The position numbers and the translations under genes are program-made. The notes under the pieces were generated by a model that saw nothing but the letters and a program-made list of their open reading frames with translations, did not search any database and was not told the origin of the DNA. This document shows, in pieces, positions 19,663 to 28,413 of a DNA stretch of 52,591 bases (positions within the stretch are counted from its first letter, which is position 1; every line of letters starts with the position of its first letter). Location of the stretch: the NCBI RefSeq assembly GCF_945952055.1, contig NZ_CAMFHB010000044.1, positions 1 to 52,591 of the forward strand. Reading direction: 5' to 3'. The stretch is from an uncultured Alsobacter sp. (GTDB lineage Bacteria; Pseudomonadota; Alphaproteobacteria; Rhizobiales; Beijerinckiaceae).

Positions 19663-20730
19663 ATGAACACGTTTCCGTTTGCACGTACCGGCCGCACGAT
19701 GGCGATCGCGGCGGCGATCCTGGCGCTCGGCATTGCCGCGGCGGACGCCCGTCCGGGCGGAGGGTCGAGCTTCGGCAGCCGCGGCGGGCGCACCTACAGC
19801 GCGCCGCCGGTGACCAACACGGCCCCGCGCACCGCGGCGCCGATGGAACGCTCGATCACGCAGCCCTCGCAGGTGCAGCCCGGCATGGCCGCGCAGCGCC
19901 CCGGCATGGCGCAGCCGTCCACCGGCTGGCGCCCCGGCTTCGGCACCGGCTTCATGGGCGGCCTGCTAGGCGCGGGCCTGCTCGGCATGCTGTTCGGCCA
20001 TGGCTTCATGGGCGGCTTCGGCGGCCTGTCCTCCCTGTTCGGGCTGCTGCTGCAGGCCGGCCTGATCGTGGGTGGCATCTACCTCGTCATGCGCCTCATC
20101 CGCGGCCGGCAGCCTGCCTTCGCCGGCGGCTCCGGCGCGACGAGCCCGCTGGCGGCGAATGCCGGTCCCGGTGGACCGCTGCGGCGTGACGCCATGGGCG
20201 GCGCCGGCGGCTCGGGGCTTGGAGGCTCGGGGCTTGGAGGCTCGGGGCTTGGAGGCTCGGCTCTGGGCGGCATGGGCCTTGGTGCGGGTGCCGGCGCGGC
20301 GATGGCCTCAGCCAAGCCGTCCGACGCCGTGGGCATCGAGGCCAAGGACTTCGACGCCTTCGAGGCCTCGCTCAAGGCCGTGAACGCGGCCTGGGATCGT
20401 GAGGACCTCACGGCCATGCGCGGCCTGGCCACGCCCGAGATGGTCGGCTATTTCGGCGAGGAACTCGCCCGCAATGCCGGCCGCGGCCTGCACGACCGCG
20501 TGTCGAACGTGACGCTGGAGCAGGGCGACCTCGCCGAAGCCTGGCGCGAGGGCAGCACCGACTACGCCACCGTCGCGATGCGCTTCTCGCTCGTGAACGC
20601 GCTGACCGAGCGCGCCACCGGCAAGGTGGTGGAAGGTGACGCCACGAAGCCCCAGGAGGCCACCGAGCTGTGGACCTTCCGCCGCGATGCCGGCGGGTCC
20701 TGGATGCTGTCGGCGATCCAGCAGAGCTAA
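19663..20730 (+). CDS. Tim44-like domain protein
   Basis: A 355-residue envelope protein. A signal-like hydrophobic stretch (residues ~12-28, ending AADA) is followed by a low-complexity Gly/Pro/Ser region and a second hydrophobic helix (LLLQAGLIVGGIYLVMRLI). Next come a GSGLG repeat array and a C-terminal Tim44-like, NTF2-fold domain (from DFDAFEASLKAVNAAW to the end, about 125 residues). In mitochondria this fold contacts membranes in protein import; the bacterial role is not settled. The start at 19663 is preferred because the hydrophobic segment begins there. A strong terminator follows. Confidence 0.85.
   Translation: MNTFPFARTGRTMAIAAAILALGIAAADARPGGGSSFGSRGGRTYSAPPVTNTAPRTAAPMERSITQPSQVQPGMAAQRPGMAQPSTGWRPGFGTGFMGGLLGAGLLGMLFGHGFMGGFGGLSSLFGLLLQAGLIVGGIYLVMRLIRGRQPAFAGGSGATSPLAANAGPGGPLRRDAMGGAGGSGLGGSGLGGSGLGGSALGGMGLGAGAGAAMASAKPSDAVGIEAKDFDAFEASLKAVNAAWDREDLTAMRGLATPEMVGYFGEELARNAGRGLHDRVSNVTLEQGDLAEAWREGSTDYATVAMRFSLVNALTERATGKVVEGDATKPQEATELWTFRRDAGGSWMLSAIQQS
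20209..20268 (+). repeat. 15-bp tandem repeat in the Tim44-like gene
   Basis: Three exact copies of GGCTCGGGGCTTGGA (20209, 20224, 20239) and a fourth degenerate unit encode GSGLG repeats in the linker before the Tim44-like domain. Exact repetition at DNA level suggests recent slippage expansion. Confidence 0.9.
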
Positions 20731-20733
20731 TCC

Positions 20734-20758
20734 AAGGGGCCTTCGGGCCCCTTTTCCT
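20734..20758 (+). terminator. Terminator after the Tim44-like gene
   Basis: AAGGGGCC-TTCG-GGCCCCTT: an 8-bp stem with a UUCG-type tetraloop followed by TTTTCC, three bases after the stop. Confidence 0.9.
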
Positions 20759-20770
20759 TTTCACATCGCC

Positions 20771-20875
20771 CCCCTCGCCGTCCTGCCCGGGCTTGGCCCG
20801 GGCATCCACGACTTTGCCGGGGCCATGCTGAAGTCGTGGGTGGCCGGGCCAAGCCCGGCCATGACGGTGGAGGGA
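20771..20875. repeat. Nested palindromic repeat, copy B
   Basis: Nearly identical to copy A (left hairpin TGCCCGGGC-TTG-GCCCGGGCA, right TGGCCGGGC-CAA-GCCCGGCCA), but the outer right arm is shortened to GGTGGAGG. It sits between the converging Tim44-like and malonyl-CoA decarboxylase genes. Confidence 0.85.
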
Positions 20876-20918
20876 AAGCGGGCAACGGGAGTGTTGCAGC
20901 CCTACCCCAGCCTCCGCC

Positions 20919-22268
20919 CTACCCCGCTACGATCACGTCGGCCGGCAGGTCCGTCTTCAGCGCCCGCTGGACGGAGCGGCTGGCGGCCACGGTGCCCTTT
21001 TCGGCATAGGCCTCGTGGTTCTCCTCGATGTCGTCGAGGTCGTAGCAGTAGTTCACCATGAGCCCGTGCGACTGGCGCAGGCCCTTCTCGGAGAGGTCGC
21101 CGAGCGGGTTGAGGCGTTCCAGGCGGGCGCCGTTGCCGAGATGAAAGCGGGCCACCGGGTCCACCGGCTTGCCGGAGTGGCTCCGCGCCTTGAGGAAATA
21201 GACCGCCGCCGCCGGCAGCACGGCCCGCCGCACGGTGTCGGCCAAGGCCGGGTCCTGGGCGTAGCCTTCCTGGTCCAGCACGGCGAGCGCGCGGCGCAGG
21301 CCCGCGTCCAGCAGACCGTCCTCCTTGTCGCGTTCCGCGCGAAGCCATCGGGCGAAGCCGGGAACGGGCGAGAGCGTCACGAAGGTCTTGAGGTTGGGCA
21401 GGTCCTTCTTCAAATCCTCGGCCACCTGCTTGATGAGGAAATGGCCGAAGGACACGCCGGCCAGCCCGCCCTGCGTGTTGGAGATGGAATAGAATACCGC
21501 CGTGTTGGCCTCGTTCGCGGCAATGGGCTTGCGGGCGAGGTCCAGCAGCGGCGCGATCGCGCCGGGCATGTCCGTCGTCAGCGCCACCTCCACGAAGATC
21601 AGCGGCTCGTCGACGAGCTGCGGGTGGAAGAAGGCGAAGCAGCGCCGGTCGGTCGGCGCCAGGCGGTTGCGCAGGTCGTCCCAGTCGCGGATCTCGTGCA
21701 CCGCTTCGTAGCGGATGATCTTCTCGAGGATATTGGCCGGGGTGTTCCAGTCGATCGGGCGCAGCACCAGGAAGCCGCGGTTGAACCATGACGCGAAGAG
21801 GTGGACGAAGTCGCGGTCCACCACCGCGAGGTCGGGGTGCTCTGGCAGAGCCTCCAGCAGGTCGGCGCGCATGCGCACCAGCGCGGCCGTGCCGCCGGGC
21901 GCCAGGTTGATGCGACGGAAGAGCTCCTGCCGGCGCGCCTCCGCCGCCGTGGCGAGGGCCGAGGCGGCCTCCCCCACGGGATTGTCGCGAAATGCCGCGA
22001 GCGCGGCCTCCAGCTTCGCCTCGTCCGGCCCGAAGCGGCTGGCCAGCACCTGCAGGAAGGCGAGCCGCGCCACCGGCGGGGCCGCGCGGTAGGTGTCCAC
22101 GATGCCGCGCGCCAGGGCCACCCCGGACGCTTCGCCGCGCCGCGACAACAGCTCGTCGGCGAGCGCCGGCAGGTCGGAAGCCTTGAGCGGCCCGCGGGGC
22201 AACCCTAAGAGGGCGCGGCTGCGGTCGGTGAGGGAAGAGAGCATGTCGGCGAGAAAGGTCGTCGGCAT
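20919..22268 (-). CDS. Malonyl-CoA decarboxylase
   Basis: A 449-residue decarboxylase converting malonyl-CoA to acetyl-CoA and CO2; in rhizobia it is called MatA. The N-terminal helical domain is followed by the GNAT-like catalytic domain with FVTLSPVPGFARWL (conserved Ser region) and ARFHLGNGARLERLNP, then SHGLMVNYCYDL, which contains the conserved His/Tyr block. Length is typical. No malonyl-CoA synthetase or malonate transporter gene lies in the window, so it may instead balance the malonyl-CoA pool. It is divergent from an amidase gene, with repeat copy C between them. Confidence 0.93.
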   Translation of the reverse strand: MPTTFLADMLSSLTDRSRALLGLPRGPLKASDLPALADELLSRRGEASGVALARGIVDTYRAAPPVARLAFLQVLASRFGPDEAKLEAALAAFRDNPVGEAASALATAAEARRQELFRRINLAPGGTAALVRMRADLLEALPEHPDLAVVDRDFVHLFASWFNRGFLVLRPIDWNTPANILEKIIRYEAVHEIRDWDDLRNRLAPTDRRCFAFFHPQLVDEPLIFVEVALTTDMPGAIAPLLDLARKPIAANEANTAVFYSISNTQGGLAGVSFGHFLIKQVAEDLKKDLPNLKTFVTLSPVPGFARWLRAERDKEDGLLDAGLRRALAVLDQEGYAQDPALADTVRRAVLPAAAVYFLKARSHSGKPVDPVARFHLGNGARLERLNPLGDLSEKGLRQSHGLMVNYCYDLDDIEENHEAYAEKGTVAASRSVQRALKTDLPADVIVAG

Positions 22269-22576
22269 CGGTATCCTCGTTTTCCCGCAGCTTCGGCGCG
22301 CCGTGCGGCATCATCATGACAGGCCGCCCATGGGGGGCAAGCCGCGCGGTTGGCTGCAGATTTGACCGGTCCCCGAGGCCGTCTCCGCCTCTCCGCCGTC
22401 CTGGCCGGGCTCCGGCCCGGCCATCCACGACTGCGCGTGGCCCTGGCAAAGTCGTGGGTGCCCGGGCCGAGCCCGGGCATGACGCGGAGAGATGGAGAAT
22501 GGATCTAAGACGTCCCGCGGCGTTGATTTTCCAGGCGGGGGCATGCAAGCGTCCGAGCTCTCCAGGGAGCCTGCCC
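22269..22576. other. 308-base divergent intergenic region with repeat copy C
   Basis: It separates the starts of malonyl-CoA decarboxylase (minus) and the amidase (plus). The only structure I can identify is repeat copy C (22388-22493); any promoters must flank or include it. No clear -35/-10 pair was found. Confidence 0.5.
22388..22493. repeat. Nested palindromic repeat, copy C (core swapped)
   Basis: The left hairpin is TGGCCGGGC-TCCG-GCCCGGCCA and the right is TGCCCGGGC-CGA-GCCCGGGCA, the reverse of copy A. The outer arms keep copy A's orientation. It lies in a divergent promoter region, 84 bases before the amidase ATG. Confidence 0.85.
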
Positions 22577-24031
22577 ATGACCGACCTCCTCACCCGCCCG
22601 GCCACCGAGATCCTGGCCGCGCTCGCCCGCAAGGAGCTTTCGGCGGTCGAGCTGCTCGACATGACGCTGGCCCGTACGGCAGCGGTGAACCCGCGGCTCA
22701 ATGCCGTGGTGGCCATGGACGTGGCGGCCGCGCGCCGGGCGGCGGAGGCCAGCGACGCGCGGCGGGCGCAGGGGCTCGACGGGCTCGCCGAAGGGCTCGC
22801 CGTCACCATCAAGGATGCCTTCGACGTCGCGGGCCTCGTCTCCACGGGCGGCGCGCCGGCCTGGCGGGACCGGGTGCCGGAGAAGGACGCCGCCGGCGTG
22901 GCGCGGCTGCGGGCCGCCGGCGCGGTCATCTACGGCAAGACCAACGTGCCGCCCTACTCGGGCGACTGGGTGGCCGAGAACCCCATCCACGGGCGCACGC
23001 TGAACCCGTGGGACCCGGAGAGAAGCCCCGGCGGCTCATCGGGCGGGGCCTGCGTGGCGGTGGCCACCGGCATGAGCGCGCTCGAGTTCGGCTCCGACCT
23101 CGGCGGGTCGATCCGCTGGCCGGCCCATTGCTGCGGCCTGTTCGGCCTGAAGCCCACCTGGGGGCTCGTCTCCACCCGCGGCCACCGCCCTCCCCCGCCC
23201 GGGATCGAGGTCGATGCCGATCTGTCCGTCGCGGGCCCCATCACGCGCTCCGCCCGCGATCTCGACCTGGCGCTCGCCATCATGGCCGGTCCGCCCGCGC
23301 TGGACGGCGTTCGCCCGCAGATCGCCCCGCCCCGCAAGACCTCGCCCAAGGGCCTTCGCGTGGCGCTGTGGGCCGAGGATCCGTTTGCGCCGGCCGATGC
23401 GACGGTGACGGAGGCGGCGCGCCGGGCGGCCTCGCTGCTGGCGGGCGCCGGCGCCGAGGTGGACGACGAGGCGCGGCCGGGCTTCCGCTTCGCCGAGAGC
23501 TTCGAGGTCTACTCCATGCTCATGCACGCCATCGTGGCGGCCGGCCTGCCGGACAAGATCCGCGACCGGCTCGCGGCGGAGGCCGCGAACTACGCACCCG
23601 GCGACATCTCCCACCCGGCCCTGCAGGCCCGCGCCGCCCGGCTCGACGTGAAGACCTACGCGGCGTTGCAGGACCGCCGGGCCGCGCTCAAGCGCGCCTG
23701 GGACGCCTTCTTCACCCGCTACGACGTGGTGCTGATGCCCCCGGCCCCGGTGCCGGCCATCCCGCATCCCCCGGCCGCCATGGCCGAGCGCCGGCTCGTG
23801 GTGAACGGCATCGCGCGCCCCTACATGGACATCCTGCATTGGGTCGGTCTCGCCACCGTCGCGCACCTGCCGGCCGCCGTGGCGCCGGTCATGCGCACCG
23901 ATGGAGGGCTGCCGGTCGGCGTGCAGATCGTCGCCGCCGAAGGCGCCGACCGCACGGCGATCGCCGTGGCGGGGATGCTGGAGGCGCTGGGCTGCCGGTA
24001 CGAGGCGCCTCCCCTGGACGGCGTTGCCTGA
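22577..24031 (+). CDS. Amidase (amidase-signature family)
   Basis: A 484-residue amidase-signature hydrolase with the full Ser-cisSer-Lys triad: Lys79 in AVTIKDAFDVAG, cis-Ser154 in PGGSSGG and nucleophile Ser178 in GSDLGGSIRWPA. The family includes acetamidase, malonamidase E2 and GatA. GatA is unlikely because there are no gatB or gatC neighbours. The ATG at 22577 has AGGGAG upstream; earlier in-frame codons run through the repeat. It is transcribed away from malonyl-CoA decarboxylase, a pairing that would make malonamate a reasonable substrate to test, but nothing in the sequence proves it. Confidence 0.9.
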   Translation: MTDLLTRPATEILAALARKELSAVELLDMTLARTAAVNPRLNAVVAMDVAAARRAAEASDARRAQGLDGLAEGLAVTIKDAFDVAGLVSTGGAPAWRDRVPEKDAAGVARLRAAGAVIYGKTNVPPYSGDWVAENPIHGRTLNPWDPERSPGGSSGGACVAVATGMSALEFGSDLGGSIRWPAHCCGLFGLKPTWGLVSTRGHRPPPPGIEVDADLSVAGPITRSARDLDLALAIMAGPPALDGVRPQIAPPRKTSPKGLRVALWAEDPFAPADATVTEAARRAASLLAGAGAEVDDEARPGFRFAESFEVYSMLMHAIVAAGLPDKIRDRLAAEAANYAPGDISHPALQARAARLDVKTYAALQDRRAALKRAWDAFFTRYDVVLMPPAPVPAIPHPPAAMAERRLVVNGIARPYMDILHWVGLATVAHLPAAVAPVMRTDGGLPVGVQIVAAEGADRTAIAVAGMLEALGCRYEAPPLDGVA

Positions 24032-24040
24032 AGGGCGCTC

Positions 24041-24147
24041 TCTCTCCGGCGTCCTGGCCGGGCTCCGGCCCGGCCATCCACGACTTTGCTGCAACCGGTC
24101 CGAAGTCGTGGGTCCCCGGGCCAAGCCCGGGGATGACGAGCGGAGGG
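24041..24147. repeat. Nested palindromic repeat, copy D
   Basis: The left hairpin is TGGCCGGGC-TCCG-GCCCGGCCA and the right is CCCCGGGC-CAA-GCCCGGGG. The central stem CCACGACTT / AAGTCGTGG is intact. It begins ten bases after the amidase stop. Confidence 0.85.
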
Positions 24148-24238
24148 ATGGCGGGCGGCGACATGGGCCTGCTGCCGTTTGACGCGCCCGCCCCCGCGAC
24201 TACACTGCCCGGCCTCAGCAAGAACGAAGGGCCGGGCC

Positions 24239-25615
24239 ATGCTCACCAATCTGCAGACGCGCGACGTCGAGACGCTCATCCATCCCTACACGAATCTCGA
24301 CACGGTCCGGCAGACCGGCACCCTCGTGCTCGAGAAGGGCAAGGGCGTGTGGGTGTGGGACACCGACGGCAACGGCTACATCGAGGGCATGGCCGGCCTG
24401 TGGTGCACGGCGCTGGGCTACGGCAACGAGGAGCTGGTCGAGGCCGCGCGCGAGCAGATGGCCAAGCTCCCCTTCACCCATCTGTTCGGCGCCAAGAGCC
24501 ATGACCCGGCCATCGAGCTCGCCGAAAAGCTGAAGGACATGGCCCCGGTGCCGATGTCCAAGGTGTTCTTCGGCTGCTCGGGCTCGGACGCCAACGACAC
24601 CCAGATCAAGCTCATCTGGTACTACAACAACGCCATCGGCCGGCCGAAGAAGAAGAAGATCATCGCCCGGCTCAAGGGCTACCACGGCGTCACGGTGGCC
24701 TCGGCCTCGCTCACGGGCCTGCCCAACAACCACCTCGACTTCGACCTGCCGATCCAGAACATCCTCCACACCTCCTGCCCGCACCACTACCGCTTCGGGC
24801 TGCCGGGCGAGACCGAGGAGGAGTTCGCCACCCGCATGGCCAACGAACTCGAGGAGCTCATCCTCAAGGAAGGGCCGGACACGGTCGCCGCCTTCATCTG
24901 CGAGCCGGTGGGCGGCGCCGGCGGCGTCATCACGCCGCCCAAGGGCTACTACGAGAAGGTCCAGGTCGTCCTCGACAAGTACGACGTGCTCCTGATCTCC
25001 GACGAGGTGATCTGCGGCTTCGGCCGGCTGGGCACGCCCTTCGGCTGCTCGGCCATGAACATGCGGCCCGACACCATGTCGCTCGCCAAGGCGCTGACCT
25101 CGGCCTATTTCCCGCTCTCGGCGGTGATGATCCCCGAGAAGATCAACGAGGCCATGGTGTCGGAGAGCCGTAAGATCGGCGTCTTCGCCCACGGCTACAC
25201 CTATTCGGGCCATCCGGTGGGCGCCGCCATCGGCGTCAAGACGCTGGAGATCTACGAGCGCGAGAAGATCTTCGAGCGCGCCGCCGCGCGCGTGCCGAAG
25301 TTCTGGAAGCGCCTCGACGCGCTGCGCGACCATCCGCTGGTCGGCGAGGTGCGCGGCAAGGGCCTCGTCGCGGGCGTCGAGCTCGTGGCCGACAAGGCCA
25401 CGAAGAAGGCTTTCGACGGCAAGGCCGGCGTCGGCGCCAAGGTCAACGCCTTCGCGCAGAAGGAAGGCGTCATCCTGCGCAACATGGTCGACACCATCGC
25501 CGTGTGCCCGCCCCTGGTCATCAGCGACGACGAGATCGACGACCTGTTCGACCGCTTCACCCGTGCGCTCGACGCCGGCGAGGAGATGGTGCGCCGGGAC
25601 AACCTGCGCGGCTGA
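24239..25615 (+). CDS. Class III (omega) aminotransferase
   Basis: A PLP-dependent aminotransferase of fold type I, subgroup III (458 residues). It shows GVWVWDTDGNGYIEGMAG near the N-terminus, KVFFGCSGSDANDTQIKL, and LLISDEVICGFGRLG with the Asp that contacts the PLP nitrogen. The Schiff-base lysine is Lys284 in SLAKALTSAYFPLSA. Relatives include putrescine-, beta-alanine- and taurine-pyruvate aminotransferases, and the amine donor cannot be fixed from sequence. The ATG at 24239 is preceded by a weak ribosome binding site (GAAGGGCC). A strong terminator follows, so it is the end of its transcript. Confidence 0.92.
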   Translation: MLTNLQTRDVETLIHPYTNLDTVRQTGTLVLEKGKGVWVWDTDGNGYIEGMAGLWCTALGYGNEELVEAAREQMAKLPFTHLFGAKSHDPAIELAEKLKDMAPVPMSKVFFGCSGSDANDTQIKLIWYYNNAIGRPKKKKIIARLKGYHGVTVASASLTGLPNNHLDFDLPIQNILHTSCPHHYRFGLPGETEEEFATRMANELEELILKEGPDTVAAFICEPVGGAGGVITPPKGYYEKVQVVLDKYDVLLISDEVICGFGRLGTPFGCSAMNMRPDTMSLAKALTSAYFPLSAVMIPEKINEAMVSESRKIGVFAHGYTYSGHPVGAAIGVKTLEIYEREKIFERAAARVPKFWKRLDALRDHPLVGEVRGKGLVAGVELVADKATKKAFDGKAGVGAKVNAFAQKEGVILRNMVDTIAVCPPLVISDDEIDDLFDRFTRALDAGEEMVRRDNLRG

Positions 25616-25976
25616 TACTCCACGCGAGCTTTGTTCAATTCAGACCCGGCCGTCCTGCGGCCGGGTTTTTTCGTTCTGTCAGGTGAAGCGAACAACAAGC
25701 GTCGTCATTGCCAACGGTCAACTTGGGCCACCAGGTGGAAAATCTCGCCGGTTGCCCATTGTTGCGTTGCATCATGTGCGCTTTCGCACTTCTTGAATTT
25801 TTCCCAAGCTGTTAATCGAGCATTCACCTTGAGGTTGCCAGAGTCCCCGCGAGTTGCAGGCGACCAGACTGTGCGGCGGCCTTGAAGCCGCCACGCCGAG
25901 GCCTAGCTCCGGCTGAAGACGCCGGCCATCCATCGCCCGCCCGATCACCGGGCGTGACGACAACAGAGGAACCATC
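25616..25976. other. 361-base intergenic region, AT-richer than surroundings
   Basis: After the aminotransferase terminator (25645-25671) the sequence becomes noticeably AT-richer until ~25850 and contains short dyads: CCACC-A-GGTGG at 25728 and GTGCG-CTTT-CGCAC at 25776. No reading frame of credible composition is present. It is probably the promoter and leader region of the 71-residue gene that follows; no confident -35/-10 pair was found. Confidence 0.5.
25645..25671 (+). terminator. Terminator of the aminotransferase gene
   Basis: CCCGGCCG-TCCTG-CGGCCGGG followed by TTTTTT: an 8-bp stem with a 5-base loop, about 30 bases after the stop. Confidence 0.92.
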
Positions 25977-26192
25977 ATGTCTACCGAAGTTCGCGCGGCG
26001 CGCACGAGCGAGATGCCGACGATGACGACCCCCGAGCGCACCAAGGCCGCTCCGGCCTTCTCCAGCATCGGCATCCAGGCGGTGGCCGCCGCGGCCGAAC
26101 AGCTGAAGCGCGCCGAGGCCGCCGACAGGGCCCGCGCCGCCGCCGGACGCGAATGGCCGCCGGCGCTGCGCGCCGAGCTCGAGGCGCTCTGA
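25977..26192 (+). CDS. Hypothetical protein (71 aa)
   Basis: A small, soluble Ala-rich protein without recognised motifs. The first 25 residues are Thr/Arg/Glu-rich and probably disordered; IGIQAVAAAAEQLKRAEAAD is predicted to be an amphipathic helix, and a Trp-Pro-Pro stretch precedes the last short helix. The ribosome binding site AGAGGAAC is strong and a terminator follows 28 bases after the stop, so it is a real monocistronic gene with its own long leader region. Function unknown. Confidence 0.7.
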   Translation: MSTEVRAARTSEMPTMTTPERTKAAPAFSSIGIQAVAAAAEQLKRAEAADRARAAAGREWPPALRAELEAL

Positions 26193-26220
26193 GCGCATCA
26201 CTTTCGGAACGACGTGGTGA

Positions 26221-26245
26221 GGGGCGCCCGGGGCGCCCCTTTTTC
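26221..26245 (+). terminator. Terminator between convergent genes
   Basis: GGGGCGCC and GGCGCCCC form an 8-bp stem with a 3-base loop, followed by TTTTT. It closes the 71-residue gene; the opposite strand lacks a T-run. Confidence 0.88.
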
Positions 26246-26263
26246 GTTGTCGAGACCGCGGCC

Positions 26264-26962
26264 TCAGACGGCGAACGCCTTGCCCTTCTCCGGCACCACG
26301 ACCTTGGTGCCCGAGCCCTGCATCGCCGCCACGAAGGCGTCCGGCGAGGCATCGAGCAGGCCGAACGTGGCGTAGTGGCAGGGGATCACGGTGTCGAACG
26401 TGAAGAAGCGCCGGCAGGCCAGCGCCGCCGTCTTTGCGCCCATGGTGAAGCGGTCGCCGATCGGCACCAGGCCCACCTTGGGCGCGTGGATCTCGGCGAT
26501 GAGTGCCATGTCGCCGAAGATGTCCGTGTCGCCCATGTGATAGACGGTCGGCTCGCCGGGAGCCTTGACGATGAGGCCGTTGGCGCTGCCGAGCGGAAAG
26601 TTGACGCCCGCCTCCACCATGCCGGCCGAGTGGTCGGCGCGCACCATCGAGACCGTGAAGCCGCCCATGTCCACCGTGCCGCCGGTGTTCATGGGGCTGA
26701 AGGTTTTCAGGCCCTGGCTGGCCAGCCACATCAGGAGGTCGTAGTTCGACACCACCGTGGCGCCGGTCTCCTCGGCGATCGCCACCGTGTCTCCCACGTG
26801 GTCGCCATGGCCATGGGTCACGAGGATGTGCGTCACCCCGGCGATGGCGGCCGCCCGATCGGCGGAAAACGCCGGGTTGCCGGTGAAGAAGGGGTCGATC
26901 AGGACCGCCTTGCCGGCAAAATCGAGACGGAAGGCGGAATGGCCGAACCAGGTGATCTGCAT
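26264..26962 (-). CDS. Metal-dependent hydrolase, UPF0173 (metallo-beta-lactamase fold)
   Basis: A metallo-beta-lactamase-fold hydrolase of 232 residues. [20 protein letters not shown] and [10 protein letters not shown] open the fold, and [10 protein letters not shown] is the HxHxDH metal motif. The Asp ligand lies in [11 protein letters not shown], and VIPCHYATF gives a further His. The family is known as UPF0173 with unknown physiological substrate. The ATG at 26962 has AAGGAGAC upstream, a clear Shine-Dalgarno; an earlier ATG at 27025 lacks one. It diverges from ruvX. Confidence 0.92.
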   Translation of the reverse strand: MQITWFGHSAFRLDFAGKAVLIDPFFTGNPAFSADRAAAIAGVTHILVTHGHGDHVGDTVAIAEETGATVVSNYDLLMWLASQGLKTFSPMNTGGTVDMGGFTVSMVRADHSAGMVEAGVNFPLGSANGLIVKAPGEPTVYHMGDTDIFGDMALIAEIHAPKVGLVPIGDRFTMGAKTAALACRRFFTFDTVIPCHYATFGLLDASPDAFVAAMQGSGTKVVVPEKGKAFAV

Positions 26963-27103
26963 GCGACGTCTCCTTCGGGCGTGTGAAGCGACCGGGAGAA
27001 TGGAGCGGTCAGGCGGGTTCGGCAATGCGGCAAGGGCAGAGGATGGTCCCGCAGCCGAACAGGAAACGCTTGCGCCCTCGCCTCGCCCGGAGGATCAAGG
27101 GGC

Positions 27104-27607
27104 ATGACCCAGCCCACCAGCGACTACGATTTCCTGCTCGATCTGCCGCGCGGCGCGCGCCTGCTGGGGCTCGATCTCGGCACGAAGACGATCGGAATGG
27201 CGCTGTCGGACGTCGATCGGCGCATCGCCACGCCGCTCGACACGATTCGGCGGACCAAGTTCAAGGCGGATGCGCAGGCGCTGCTCGGGCACGTGGAGCG
27301 CCACGGGGTCGCCGTGCTGGTGCTGGGCCTGCCGCTCAACATGGACGGCAGCGAAGGCCCGCGCGTGCAGAGCACGCGGGCCTTCGCCCGGAACATGGCG
27401 GGGCTGACGCCGATCCCGATCGTCTACTGGGACGAGCGCCTGTCGACGGCCGCCGTCACGCGCACGCTCATCGAGGCAGACGCCTCGCGCGCGAGACGCG
27501 GCGAGGTCGTCGACAAGATGGCGGCGGCCTACATCCTCCAGGGCCTGCTCGACCGCCTCGCGGCGATGCGGCGGGCCCGGGAGGCCAGCCTGGACGATCA
27601 GCGATAG
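27104..27607 (+). CDS. ruvX: Putative pre-16S rRNA nuclease / Holliday junction resolvase RuvX (YqgF)
   Basis: An RNase H-like protein of 167 residues. [17 protein letters not shown] holds the first catalytic Asp, [17 protein letters not shown] the substrate loop, and [11 protein letters not shown] the Glu. The family matures the 16S rRNA 5' end in E. coli and has been proposed as a resolvase. GGAGG upstream supports the ATG. Its last ten bases overlap the 3' end of the gene on the opposite strand. Confidence 0.94.
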   Translation: MTQPTSDYDFLLDLPRGARLLGLDLGTKTIGMALSDVDRRIATPLDTIRRTKFKADAQALLGHVERHGVAVLVLGLPLNMDGSEGPRVQSTRAFARNMAGLTPIPIVYWDERLSTAAVTRTLIEADASRARRGEVVDKMAAAYILQGLLDRLAAMRRAREASLDDQR

Positions 27608-28161
27608 CTGTCGCGGAAGCTGTCGATCTGCCGCTTGCCGGGCCCGCCGGCGTGGTGGCGGACGCTCGGCCGCGGGGCGTAGGTGTAGCCGTAGGCCGGC
27701 GCGTAAGCCGGGGCGGGGTCGACGTAGACCGGCGCGGGCTCCTCGTAGACGTAGGTCTGCGGAGCCTCGTAGTAGGTCGCCGCCGGGGCGTAGTAGCCCT
27801 GCTGCGGGGCGGCATAGTAGCCCTGCGGCTGGGCGTAGTAGCCGCCGCCGTAGCCCCCGCCATAGGAGCGGTTCTGCGAGGCGATGGCGGCGCCGACGCC
27901 GAGCGCGGCGATGCCGCCCACGATCGCCGCCGCGGTCGCATTGCGGCCATTGCGGACCTTCACGATCTGGGCGCCGTCGAAGTCGCCGTCGGCGACGGCG
28001 GGGACGAGCCGCGACTGCTCGGGCTGGGCCGTCAGACCCGCCGCGCTCGCGACGGGCATGGGGCCGGCGGCCGCCGGAAGGGCCGAGGCGAGAGAGACGG
28101 CGGCGACACCCGCAACGAGCGTGCGGCGCCAGGCCGAAGAGGTCATCGAAATTGCAGACAT
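27598..28161 (-). CDS. Secreted Tyr/Ala/Pro-rich glycine-zipper-like protein
   Basis: A 187-residue envelope protein. A signal peptide ([20 protein letters not shown], cleavage after AAA) is followed by a variable region and one hydrophobic Gly/Ala helix ([19 protein letters not shown]). A low-complexity tail rich in GYY, PQQ and AP units follows, with a basic end ([16 protein letters not shown]). Proteins of this build are common unassigned outer-surface or periplasmic proteins of Hyphomicrobiales. AGGGAG precedes twin ATGs at 28164 and 28161; the second gives better spacing. It overlaps ruvX tail to tail by ten bases. Confidence 0.75.
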   Translation of the reverse strand: MSAISMTSSAWRRTLVAGVAAVSLASALPAAAGPMPVASAAGLTAQPEQSRLVPAVADGDFDGAQIVKVRNGRNATAAAIVGGIAALGVGAAIASQNRSYGGGYGGGYYAQPQGYYAAPQQGYYAPAATYYEAPQTYVYEEPAPVYVDPAPAYAPAYGYTYAPRPSVRHHAGGPGKRQIDSFRDSYR

Positions 28162-28413
28162 CATGGTCTCCCTGTGTGGGCGGCTTCCACCCGTCATGAC
28201 TTCCATCATCGTGGGTGCCGGCTGAATGCACCCTGAATGGAGCGTGGCGGGATCGTGGCGACGGCAAGGCGCCGCAACGATGCCGAAGGTTGTCATCTGG
28301 TGACCTGCAATTCGTGAGGCGGCCGGATCGTTCCCGTCGGCATGGATTGGCATGGCGGTCCGGGCGTGCTTCAAGGCCGCGGTCCTTCGCCTCCCGCATG
28401 GTTTCCGCCCTTA

